This document shows positions 28,452 to 38,875 of a stretch of 64,000 nucleotides of DNA, in pieces. Source of the stretch: Puffinus mauretanicus (Eukaryota; Chordata; Aves; Procellariiformes; Procellariidae); assembly GCA_023333565.1 (NCBI GenBank), contig JAJKFH010000052.1, positions 1,240,001-1,304,000 on the forward strand, in the 5' to 3' direction. How positions within the stretch are numbered: the stretch's first letter is position 1; every line of letters begins with the position of its first letter. Below the pieces are notes generated by a model. That model searched no databases. It was not told the origin of the DNA and saw nothing but the letters and a program-made list of their open reading frames with translations. The translations under genes and the position numbers were made by a program.

Positions 28452-31400
28452 GTACAACTGACATATTTCAGATGCTTGTGTAATGAATGCTTCTCTCTGC
28501 CAGGCTTTATATGGAGGTTATATCATGGTTCATGGTAGACTGTCACAAAAACTAAGAAATTTTTAAAATGCTTCTGATAAATTTAAGTCTGTCAAACCAG
28601 GTTCACCCAAAGAAATATGCATGGTTACAAAAAGGAGCGCTTTGCATTGCACAGGCAATCTGTGAGGGTGGATTGTTGACTATTAAAAAATGAGGCTGTG
28701 CAGAGCTGGTCTGTCTTCTGTTTTCAGATCTGATGTTTTCCAGAATATTGCTTCATTAGAGAAGGCTTTTCTGTGGGCTTTGTGATAGTGCAAAACCACA
28801 GTCAGGGTGGGTACAAAAGGCTGATCAATAATGTGGTCAGCAGAATGAGATTTAGCATTTCTAGATATGGGAAATGTTCCTGTGGCTGTTTGCTTCTTGA
28901 TCTACCCATGCATTTAATCCCTTTTCTCATCAAATAGTTAGGCAGGCTGGGACAGTATTGACATAGAAATACGAGGCAGTTTTTGAGAAAAGTTCCCTGC
29001 TGGTCGTTTAGAAGAAATCAACTGGGGAGAGAAAAATTCCAGAGAGTTGAGTAGAAGTATGGCTTGATAGAAAGAAAGACATGGTAAATATGCAGATCAG
29101 GTACCTTGAAATAGTTTCTTTTTGTTTTGATATGGACTGTTTAGTGGACCCATTTTAAGATTTTTGAAGCAAATGACCAGATGCCCAATGATTCTTTCTC
29201 AATGCTTCAGCAGTTGCAATGCTGCAGACATTGTAAAGAGTTCAGCAGGAGGGTGCCCTGTGTTTTGATAATGAGTTAGTAGTGTCTTGTGAATTCATTT
29301 TAGCATAACCAACATCACAGACTTTTTATGGAAGGAAAATGTCTCACAACTGTTTCATAAAGAAAGCACGTGGTTTAGTGGCATAAATAAGGAAGCAGTA
29401 CACTTTCAGAAGACAAAATGATTTATGAGTATGCTCTTATTTTCTCCTGATTTTGTCGCCTTCAAATTCAGCTTCATGATTGTCCCTCAGTGAGGAAATA
29501 TAGAACTGGATGATGATCCATCCTTCTCTAGATATCACAAGTGGTCCATGTTCTTCAGAGCCAGAATTTTCAGAGTGGGATGCAGTACTACAGTGAATGC
29601 AAACACTTGCTTTGGGAACGAAATTCAACCAATGTCTGAACTTGTGCCTAAGACTGATTTCCATTGACCCAAGTCAAAGAAATGATGTATCTTTTCAAAA
29701 TATGCACAGCAGCACACAGTATTAACATGCCAATCAGGAAGGCGCTGACATATGGCGGCAAGTAGGGTGAGAGAAATTGAGAAGAATGAGAAACACAGTC
29801 TCTGGGTCCAGTACAGGAGGACAAGGAAAATTTTACAGTTGTACACATCAGAGGTTTTGTGGAAAAGGCTGACAGGAGGATTAGTGACGCCTTAGCAGAG
29901 AAAACATGCTTTCCAGTTGGTCAGAGCTCCAGAGGTAAAGACCTCGGCACAGTCCCCAAAGGAAAGAGGAAAAGAAAGCACTGTGAACGTTGTCATTGCC
30001 TACGCTTACAGTGAGTCTACAGTCCCCAAGGGAATGATAATGAAAAGATTATGCTGTGACAAAAAAAAAAGGGACTTGAAAGCAGGTTTTCTCATTATTT
30101 CCTGATACAGGTAAGATCATGAATAATTTTCTAATGATTTAACTTTCTACTTCCTTAATCCAGGATGGAACACTGTTGCTTCTGTTGGCATCTAAGGTTA
30201 TAAAAAATGTGATTTTTCATTATTTTAATATTATGCCTTTGTGCTTCCAAAACAGAATATGGCAAAAATAGACTGCATTACATGCAAACTTCAGCCTCTG
30301 GGGATTTTGGTGGACTTCCCAACAGACTTAATAATAACCTTTTTCAGAGCTCATTAAACTCGGAAGAAAGTGTCTCTGTTCATATTTCATGCAAAGCATG
30401 GATTGTGTTTTCTAATTACACTAAGTCTAATGTAAACATGTGAAATCAGTAATTTAGGAGAAAGTTATGTAAATGGTAAGAAACAAAACCCCCCACATTT
30501 CAGACATCAGTGGTGGAACACTGGATTAAGAGCTCTCATCATTGCCCAGGCGGACTTTAAACATTTATTTGGTGTGCATCGCAGGTAAGTTTTCAAGTCC
30601 TGTTAAGCTGAAGAACGTGATCCACCCTTCATGATAACAGACACTTTTAACCCTACTCAAGGATTTTATAAAGTGGCTAAATCAACCTCCAGAACTATAT
30701 CATTCTCTATTCAACTTCACAGTTTTTGGAGCAGTTTCTATGGAAGCGCATTGTTTTTATGGTATATCTAGCATATTCCCATAAGAAATAATACAACAAT
30801 TGGTTGTATGTTCCTTCACGTTGTGGTTAGGGACTGTGATGTGAGATGAAAATTTTGTATATGTTTTAGCAATATTTTAATATCTTCGGATGAAAAACAG
30901 CACAGAAATGCAGAATGCAGTTATACCATATAAAAATAGTCCTCGTGATTTCTTAGGCTGAATTTTAGCTTCTGTTCCCTTTTATTTAAGGTATTTTTAA
31001 CTTTCAGAACTTAAGTTACTTCTATACTTCAATATTCTGTTCTTCATTTCAGCCCAGAAATTTACGGATTGTTTTTTGAAAACCAGTATTTAAATCTTTT
31101 GTATTACCTCATCTTGATTAGAAATTCTGAATCCTACTGACGTCAACCAGTGCTCTGTTGCTTAAATTGGAGTTTCTTCTTCAGACCATGCTTTTACTAA
31201 ATAAGAACACGTTTGCAATTCTGTAGTTCACAGTTATTTCTCAAGCAAAAACATCTTTTTGCACATGGTAATCTTGATGTCATCTTTCTTTATGTTCAGC
31301 TGTGACAAGCGTGAATTGCAGGACCAGCGATAACAAACAGTGTTCTATACATTCTCCCTATCCACATGCCAGCTTTCCCTTATGCTCCAGACAGTGACAT

Positions 31401-34400
31401 CTTCAATAGGCTAAATATAATGAAATTATGTCAAGGAGCATAGGGCACACAGCCCAGCATGCACGCAGCCCAGCAGACGGCCGCACACAGGACGCTGGTT
31501 TTTATGCCCAGTCAACTGCCAATTGCTATTTTACTTTTTTGCTTTAATCTGCTCGTAGCTAGCCTTTACTGCTGCACCTGTGGCTGAGGACCGCGCAAAT
31601 GGGTCAGTATGTTTCAGAAGTCACTTCTGCTTGAGACAACGTGCACCCAGGCAGAAAGAAATCTGGTTATTGGTTGTCTGATTGCTTTGTCCCTCCTTCA
31701 CTTCCTCGTCGATGTTTGTCATATGCACACGTGGGAGAAGGGTGGCTGATGAGGGGATTTTGTTATTACTGCATTTCTGAATTTGGCCTAACTCCTAGAA
31801 CTAGCAGACAGGAAGGGATGGGTTTACTGTAAGTTTAACACTCTCCTTAACTTTCATTTTCGCCCTCAGATGTTCACATTATGAAATTTTTCTACACCGC
31901 CCTGTCATCATTTGACATGCAATCTTACACTGCCTAGATTAGGAGATGGCAAATGAAACATTACACTTTTCACCCTAAACTGCTGCTTTTAATATACCTT
32001 AGATCTCCAGAAACTAAAACGGAGTCCAGACAGTAGATTTGGGATCCTACTTGTATTTGTGTATTTTAAAGTGCCTAGACCTGAGTCATTTATTTTGCTT
32101 TTGATAGAAAGTTGTTATCCCCACTTTATAAAGAACATTTCAAAATAATGAAGCAGCCAGTGAAGAAGATGCTACAGTTAATGGTAAATATCCTTAAAGG
32201 TACAGTAAGCAATCAAAACACTAAACCAAAGAAACAGTTTTGCCATCTTGCAAAGTTTGACGGAATATTCAAACGAAACAGATTTTCTTTGGGAAATGAA
32301 AAACCAAACCAGTGTAAAAGGTTTGATTAACTACTCAATATGAGGAGATATTTGGGAACACCTTTTTTAACAGTAGTTATTAGTTTTATTAATTGTATCT
32401 TTCTTTGTCAGAAAATACCAGAAGCTTCCAATAAAAACAGTGAATCTGTGGAGGTTCCAGAGCCATAAAGGCAGGAAGAATTGGTGAGAAGCTCTATTGT
32501 TTCATTGTGTAAATCTTCATTTTAAGACCTACAGTGCCTGGGAGTTGGCTTCCATGGACCAGCTTTTTTTTGTGTTTGAGTGGAATGCCATAAGGAAAGA
32601 AAGTGTCCTTAGAATTATTTTTACTTTTTTTCACCTTCTAAACTAAATGTAGCAAATTGATAAAGTTGAAGTCTTGCATTTTTATGGAAGTTACCAGTTT
32701 TGTTTTTCATCTCTATTAGACATTTCAAGAAGTAGAGAGTGAGAAAGTGGAAATTTCTAGTCTATATTATTGTGTAATTCTCCAAGTGTGACATGCATAT
32801 GCAGTTGTCACTGTTTCTATCTCCATCCTTTAGTACAGAACATTTTCACCATACTCCACTCAGAAGAGCTTTAGGGACAATGACTCTGAAACATACCCTC
32901 ATGAGATTAGCAGGCACTGAAAAATAAGACTAACAGAAGTGGGTCACCTATAACCTTTAAAAAGTTCTTATCATACAACTCCTGGATTCCTCACAACCCA
33001 TGTATCACAGGCTTTCTCCTCCATTTCTGGTACATTTGGTATTTAGTGTAGGAATTTAGGAACTAAAAATATATTTTTTGCAGATAACATTTTTGTATGA
33101 GAAGTGCAAAGTTGCTAGCAAACTGAGACTTGTAGATACTATCTCAGGGTGGTCTGGCACCCAGTCTATTACACAAACCCTCACCATTGTCATTATTTAT
33201 GTATTTATTTACCTCTGAGTTGAAAAAGTACAGAGAGGCTTTCCTGTGGCTCAGTACCCCATCACACCAGGCATTGGATACAGCACAAACAAAGAGACAA
33301 TACTTGTTTTAAAATAACTTTTTAAGTGTGTAATAAACACTAAAGTGTTGCCAGGGTAATAATGTGTCTTCTACAGTTAAGTGATAGCAAGCTGGACAAT
33401 GTGAATGAAGTCTCACAGCTAGTAGAGAAAACAGCACTTCAGCCCAGAAAAGGAACAGAAAGTGAATGGATGTTCTTAATGGACCAAGTGAGTTAAGTTA
33501 TTTGTGCCACAAAGTGGTCACATGTGAAATAAGTAGTGAGCATTTTACTGAAAAGCATGAGTCCATTTCCATGATGTACATGGTCTTTTGTGATCTGACT
33601 CCATTTTGACCGATTATCTTACTCTCTGGTGTCTCATCTCAGGTTACTAGGCAGCTTTTTTGCTGTGAGTCCTGCCCCTTGTACTGACTTGTAATTGTTT
33701 TCTGGTGTTCAAAAATATCTTAGTTACAGCTGATCTTGCTGATGGGGCAGGGAGATGGACCAGGTGCCATGTGGGGGTCCTTTCCAATCCTTTTTTAATT
33801 ATTATGGTACTTTAAGGACCAAATTTCCTGTTCAGCCAGTGAAGTTAATCAAATGGGGTAAAGCGGGAAGCAGAGTATGTTTCCTCAGGAAAAGGAAATG
33901 CATAAAGAACAGAGCCATCAGTTTGTAAGTGCAAAAAGAGTACTTCACCCTTATCACAAGAGGAGCATGTGAAGTCTTAACAAATCTTCAAAGATGCCTA
34001 AGTGTTTATAAGTGCCTGCAATATTGTATTTCAAATTTGTGATGTCATACGCAGCATTTCTGAAAGATCATCATGGAGACATCTCAAATAGTTAGAAAAT
34101 AGTTAGATTAGTTAGGAAAAAGGAGTTAGAAAAAAAATCACTAGTAATTTATAAAAAGTTGGGACAATTGAACATCATCTCTTTAGGGTTGCATGAAGTT
34201 AGGAAAATCAGCCCTTGTAATCATCAGCTTTGCCTCAGTGTTCTTTGAAGACTCAAGGTGTCCTGATCTCAGAGGAGCAACCTTAGAAACAGAGCTTGTT
34301 TTTAAAATGTTTTTAAGAATATAACCTCTTGAGCTGATGCAGAATATTGCAGTCAGAGAAAGAATGTGACTTGATTCGAATGAAATTGCAGAAAGCTTAT

Positions 34401-36545
34401 TGTTGAGGCTACAGGCCATCGCATTTTCAGAAACAAAACAAAAATTAACTCAAAATGACAGCATGGTCAGAATGCCATTGAATATGTCAAATATTATGCT
34501 CTGAAAGGGCATCTCTTTCATCAAAGTTAATGCAAGAAAAGCAACTCGTTCTTGCATTTTGATATGGCAGAGGCAGAAGTGGCTGTGCAAAAATAGGAAA
34601 TATGTGCGGAATTGGTTTCTGAGGGAAGAACTTTCCAAGCTGTGTAGAGTGCACAGTGAGCTTGTTTATCTCTGACTCCACCTGAGAAATGAATGGTGCT
34701 GTCGTTGTTATTATACAGAGGGAGTTTTATTATCGATTTTGGTGAGTAAAAGGGCAGGTCCTGTTTGAAAAACTGGAGTGATTAAGCAGTTCCCTGAATG
34801 GCTGTACCTCAGCCAATTCTTAAAAGATTCTCATGAGGAAGGAGGATGTTTCTGCTCTTCTGGTCATTCCAAATCTGATTTTTCATATCCAATCCCTATA
34901 TAGCATTTCCTTAGTTTTCAGCAGTCTCCAAGCACAGGGAAATAAGGAGGCTGGATAATAAAAGCTTAGAAGCCATTGAACATAATTGAATTCACTTAAA
35001 TTTCTACTAAGGTATGTTCTTTTTTACAGTACTAGACATTAAAATTCCCCATGTTCTGTAGAAAAGAGGTCAGATTTAATAAGAAAGGGAAGGATGCAAA
35101 TAGAATTTTTAAACCCTGACAAAAGAGCAAATGCGAAGAAGAGTGTAAGCTTGTTCTTTCAACTCTGAAGTTTCCTTTCAGGTCAAGCACCTTCAATTTG
35201 ACCCTTGAGATACATAGAGTTGTATTCACACTCAAGCAATTACAACTGTCTATATGGTTTGGGAAGAGCTGTCATGGATCAGAAGCAAGGTAGAAATTTG
35301 TGGCATGGCATTGGGTCACACAGCTCACACATTATTTCTGCCTGCTGATTAGATGTCCGGAATATTTTAAACAGAGGGATGTCAAGTGATAATTCTGGTG
35401 AGAGGAAGAGCATCGCATAAAAAAAAAAAAAAATCTGAGTGTGAACATTCATAAGCAGTGAATGCAAGAAGCATGGGCTTGATACAGTCAAGCAGATGAA
35501 TGCTCAAACTACAGAAAACTCAGGTTTATTTTTCAAGAGATTCATCTCTAGCAACCCTGGATGGGATATATACAGGTGTATTCATGCATGAACACATGTA
35601 CATGTAACTCGGTTTACTTCTGGGAGTGCTTTACACAAGCATTTAATGTTCATTTTTAAATAGAGAAACTAGACGCAGAAAAAAGAAAATGCCTTGCCCA
35701 AGCTTGTCCGGTAAAAATGTGACAGATGAAAAGAGAATGTGCATTTCCTTGTTTCTCTTGCAGTCTTATGCCTTAATTCTGTAGATCTTTGATCAGCACC
35801 TGTAAATCTTTCTCTAGTTATCATGTAACAATTTTGACCTTTTATTACTCAGCAGTTTCAAGAATTGTCTTTAATTTGAAAACAGTTCTAAACAGTTTCC
35901 TTAAAATAGTCATACATAATATCAATAAACAAATAACTCGGGCCAAAATCCTTGAGATTGTACTGGCATACCACAGCATTTCTGAGTCTGCAGTTGCCTG
36001 GCAGCACTTTGTACTGCATGCCACCGTTGGCTCTGGGATTGTGCGTGGCTTTCAGACCACAGGTAGAAACCTGATTTTGTAACATGTAAATGTCCACATC
36101 TTGTCTAAAATTGAAAATCGGCTCAATCATCATCTAGCTGTCTTTCTGGTATTCACACAAACAACGTGGTGTGAATAGTTCATACTTCAGGGAGCTGCAA
36201 TTTCCTTCAAGTTTTTCTAGTACGTTGGAAAAGCACAAAGGGACAAACCTCACAGGCAGTGACAGGTAGAATAGGGAGCTCCGGAGTGTAAGAAAGTCTA
36301 CAAATACTCTATTGAGAAAGATCCTTTAAAACTTGATCAAAAATAAGGAAGTAACTTATTTATGTTAAACTTAAAATACCTGTCCTTAGTTATAATCACC
36401 TGTTTAAATGCTTTACTGATCCATATCCTAAAGCTCTATGATTCTGTAAAATTTCTCTTGAAGTTGTTTACTCTCTTTCTACAGCTGCTAGTTTAATGTA
36501 TAGGAGAATGGCCATCCACTGATAAAATCTGTAAGAGTTCATTCA

Positions 36546-36548
<3 letters not shown>
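26866..36548. other. LYRM9-NOS2 intergenic region, second part
   Basis: No supported gene. A poly(T)/(GT) tract (28421-28451) and an A14 run (about 35420-35433) are the only clear simple repeats. A locally GC-richer patch lies at about 31440-31500. Distal NOS2 enhancers could lie here but none can be pinned from sequence alone. Confidence 0.6.
28421..28451. repeat. Poly(T) followed by (GT)6 microsatellite
   Basis: Eighteen T residues run directly into six GT units, a compound simple repeat likely to be length-polymorphic. Confidence 0.9.

Positions 36549-36576
<28 letters not shown>
36549..36576. repeat. T28 homopolymer upstream of the NOS2 promoter
   Basis: An uninterrupted run of 28 T lies about 220 bp before the NF-kappaB site. 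Long dA:dT tracts disfavour nucleosomes. It may also be the reverse complement of an old retrocopy tail, but no retrocopy body is visible beside it. Confidence 0.9.
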
Positions 36577-36582
<6 letters not shown>

Positions 36583-36730
36583 GCCTGCAAGGTTGCAAAA
36601 ACTGTTCAATGTGATACACTGTCCTTATAACTGAGCTCATGTAGAAATCACAGTTACAGCACACTGTGCAGGAAGTAGGGGATGCTCATAACATCAGGAA
36701 CTAGTCGCTGCTCTCCCTCCCGTCGTACAC

Positions 36731-36740
36731 ATTATGTAAT
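36731..36740. promoter_or_regulatory. NOS2: PAR-bZIP / NFIL3 / C/EBP-type palindrome in the NOS2 promoter
   Basis: ATTATGTAAT fits the DBP/TEF/HLF/NFIL3 consensus RTTAYGTAAY at all ten positions and is also a C/EBP-compatible site. It lies about 58 bp upstream of the kappaB site. C/EBP sites are known in mammalian NOS2 promoters; use of this one is inferred. Confidence 0.5.
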
Positions 36741-36798
36741 ACTGCAGCAGCACATCAGCTACACGCCCTCCGCTTCTGAAAGAAATACGGGGTGTTTT

Positions 36799-36808
36799 GG
36801 GATTCCCC
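36799..36808. promoter_or_regulatory. NOS2: NF-kappaB site of the NOS2 promoter
   Basis: GGGATTCCCC is a perfect match to the kappaB consensus GGGRNNYYCC. It starts about 68 bp upstream of the TATA box and about 100 bp upstream of the expected start site, the same arrangement as the proximal kappaB site that drives LPS induction of mammalian NOS2. Confidence 0.8.
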
Positions 36809-36844
36809 TTTTCTCCACTGTCCGTGTGTAGCCTTACTCTGCTA

Positions 36845-36852
36845 TTTTGCAT
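36845..36852. promoter_or_regulatory. NOS2: Octamer-like element between kappaB and TATA
   Basis: TTTTGCAT is the complement of ATGCAAAA, the octamer variant I recall between the kappaB site and TATA in the mouse Nos2 promoter, where it lies on the other strand. It ends 14 bp before the TATA box. Binding by Oct-1/Oct-2 is inferred. Confidence 0.5.
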
Positions 36853-36866
36853 ACATGGTCCTGGAG

Positions 36867-36873
36867 TATAAAA
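36867..36873 (+). promoter_or_regulatory. NOS2: TATA box of NOS2
   Basis: TATAAAA lies downstream of a perfect kappaB site and 108 bp before a strong donor (ATG|GTAAGA at 36980/36981) that ends a plausible noncoding first exon. Transcription would start near 36895-36900. Confidence 0.75.
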
Positions 36874-36896
36874 TGCTTTTGCCTCACAGGAGGGAT

Positions 36897-36980
36897 ACAG
36901 AGCAGGAGGGATTAAAGGAAAGAAACTTTGACAGAGAAGACCATCTCCTAGCGGGTTTGGAAAAATCAGTAAAAAGCATG
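36897..36980 (+). other. NOS2: NOS2 noncoding exon 1 (5' UTR; start inferred)
   Basis: The exon runs from about 30 nt downstream of the TATA box to the consensus donor ATG|GTAAGA. A noncoding first exon followed by the start codon in exon 2 is the known organisation of vertebrate NOS2. It contains a single ATG, its last three bases. A GGAAAGAAACT segment near 36918-36928 resembles an IRF half-site pair but has imperfect spacing. Confidence 0.7.
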
Positions 36981-37287
36981 GTAAGACAGCACTGTGTTTA
37001 AGTGTTCAGTTTGGCATTCATTTACTGCAGCTCGCAAGTGAAGTAATTATATGGCAAACTGTATTTTTTTTTTTTTTTCCATATTAGGAGTAAAGTGTTG
37101 GAATCAGTCTCCTGCTCTATTTCCAAGCTGTCCTGCTGCTCTGAAAACTTTATCTCCCTTTCTGCTGATTTAAAGGTTTGTGCATGTAACACGTAATACT
37201 GTAAATGTTATTTAAAGAACCCTGTTGTGGAGAACACAAAAAGCAAGCAAGTTCTTACTCTGAATGCCAGTGAATGGAAAATGTGAG

Positions 37288-37532
37288 TCTTCTCTTTCTC
37301 TCTTTTTTCTTTTTCTTTTTTTTTTCCCTCTTTTTTCTTTTTATTCTTCTTTTTCCTCTTATTCCTCTTTTTTGTCTTATTATTTTTTGTTTTTCTGTAT
37401 TGTTTTTATTTTTTATTTTTTCCTTTATTTCCTCTTTCTCTTTCTCTTTCTCTTTCTCTTTCTCTCTCTTTCTTTTTTCCTTTTCCTTCTTTCTTTCTCT
37501 CTCCCTATTCTTTCCTTCTCTCTTTTTCCCTT
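37288..37532. repeat. NOS2: Polypyrimidine tract with TTTCTC repeats in NOS2 intron 1
   Basis: About 245 bp are nearly pure T/C on the plus strand, with occasional G or A. A core of five perfect TTTCTC units lies at 37435-37464. The long open frames seen on both strands here are low-complexity artefacts (F/S/L-rich or K/E/R-rich). Such tracts can form triplex DNA and are often length-polymorphic. Confidence 0.92.
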
Positions 37533-38330
37533 GTGTTTTACAAAAATATATAGGCACGCTGCAGCATTTTTTATTGCCAAATAGTAATTAAGATTTGTTC
37601 CTATTTTGTAACTGTAGAGAAATGCTTATTACACACTATTTCTTTTACTTGGAGTAACAGAGAAATCCTAACACCTTACAGTTTCTGCACAGATAGTTGA
37701 ATGAATTTCTTTTCTTGTGTGATTTTACAGCAGACAGCATCTTGGGAGCCCAGCAATATAAATTTTACTTTTACTGAAAAAGCAATATAAATAAGAAAAT
37801 AATACATAATTTACATCAGGAATATGTGGCAATGTATATTTTCTTTCCTTATCTTTAATTTTTTGGAAACATCAGTTTTTAATTTCTGTTATGAACCAGA
37901 TTCAAAGGCTGAGGCTAATTCTGCTTTACCTAGCAATTTACTAGTTTGCTCTTTTTCTTCTGTCACACCTTCCATAGCACAAAAATCCATTTCAGGATCA
38001 GAAATTAGCAGAAAATGTATGTTAAAATGAATAGCATTAAACTTTGTACGTTCTTATAGAAATGCTATATGTTACATTCAAATATGTGCTATCTATATAA
38101 ATCTTACAAAATACAGAATTCAGACTCTTGAATTCCATTTGTCTCTGGCATATGAATACATTGCAAAATGTTTTGGTTAATTCAGAGACCAATTTTTTTT
38201 TTTTCATTGCTATCTGAATAACACAGCAACATTTTACATCCCTTTTCCTAGCTAACATATAGTGATGTGAATTAGCAGAACATTTAATACCACTTAACAA
38301 ACTTTTGAAAAACACAGAACTTACTTAAAA

Positions 38331-38392
38331 AAAAACCCCGAAACAAAAACAAAACAAACAAAAAAACCACAATAAAAACCAACCAAGTGTCA
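38331..38392. repeat. A-rich simple sequence in NOS2 intron 1
   Basis: An A/C run rich in CAAA/CAAAA units about 310 bp before exon 2. Low complexity with no other content. Confidence 0.7.
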
Positions 38393-38699
38393 AGGTGTGT
38401 TTTTCATAGAAATAAAGCATGCATGTGATTTTCTTAGACTAATATTTGCTGTTTTAGGCAACTGGGGGACATTTGAAATTCTCTTGCCAGTATTTTAGAG
38501 TAAGGCATGGCTGCAGCACTATGCTGACAAAAAGAACTGTTAGTTTTAGTGTCACTACTCTAAGAGTCAAGCAATTTTCATTTTTAAAAACAGGACAATA
38601 ATTAGATCAGATCAGTTAGTCTGGTGAGTTTCTGGGTAATTTTAAAGGGAGTTACCTTCTTAGTTAAAAACTGACCTTGTTGGTTTTCTCTCTCCTCAG

Positions 38700-38875
38700 A
38701 AGTGTTCCCACATCACACAAAACAAGACTTCAGCACTGTGAACTAAAATCATAAATAAAGCATACAAAATGTTGTGCCCATGGCAGTTTGTATTCAAACC
38801 TCGTGCTGCTAAGAACCAGTCCTCTGAAGAGAAGGATATCAATAATAACGTGGAGAAAAATAGGAAGATCCATGG
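38700..38875 (+). other. NOS2: NOS2 exon 2 (start codon at 38769)
   Basis: The acceptor TCTCTCCTCAG ends at 38699. There are 69 nt of 5' UTR, then ATG with A at -3. It encodes residues 1-36 ([20 protein letters not shown] onward). The donor is CATGG|GTAAGA, phase 2. Confidence 0.93.

Larger units (their letters stand above)
36978..38741 (+). other. NOS2: Upstream ORF created across the NOS2 exon 1/2 junction
   Basis: If exon 1 (ending 36980) is spliced to exon 2 (starting 38700), the ATG at the very end of exon 1 opens a 14-codon frame (MKCSHITQNKTSAL). It closes at TGA 38739-38741, 27 nt before the NOS2 start codon. The ATG has A at -3. The TGA is also the in-frame stop that fixes the main start. 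A uORF of this kind would be expected to lower translation of NOS2, but this is inference. Confidence 0.5.

Noticed and set aside
36430..36450. CTCTATGATTCTGT, like the terminal repeat of CR1
   Set aside because: No CR1 body precedes it.
37255..37591. Overlapping open frames of about 100 codons on both strands (F/S/L-rich and K/E/R-rich)
   Set aside because: Translation of the polypyrimidine/polypurine tract; low complexity, not genes.
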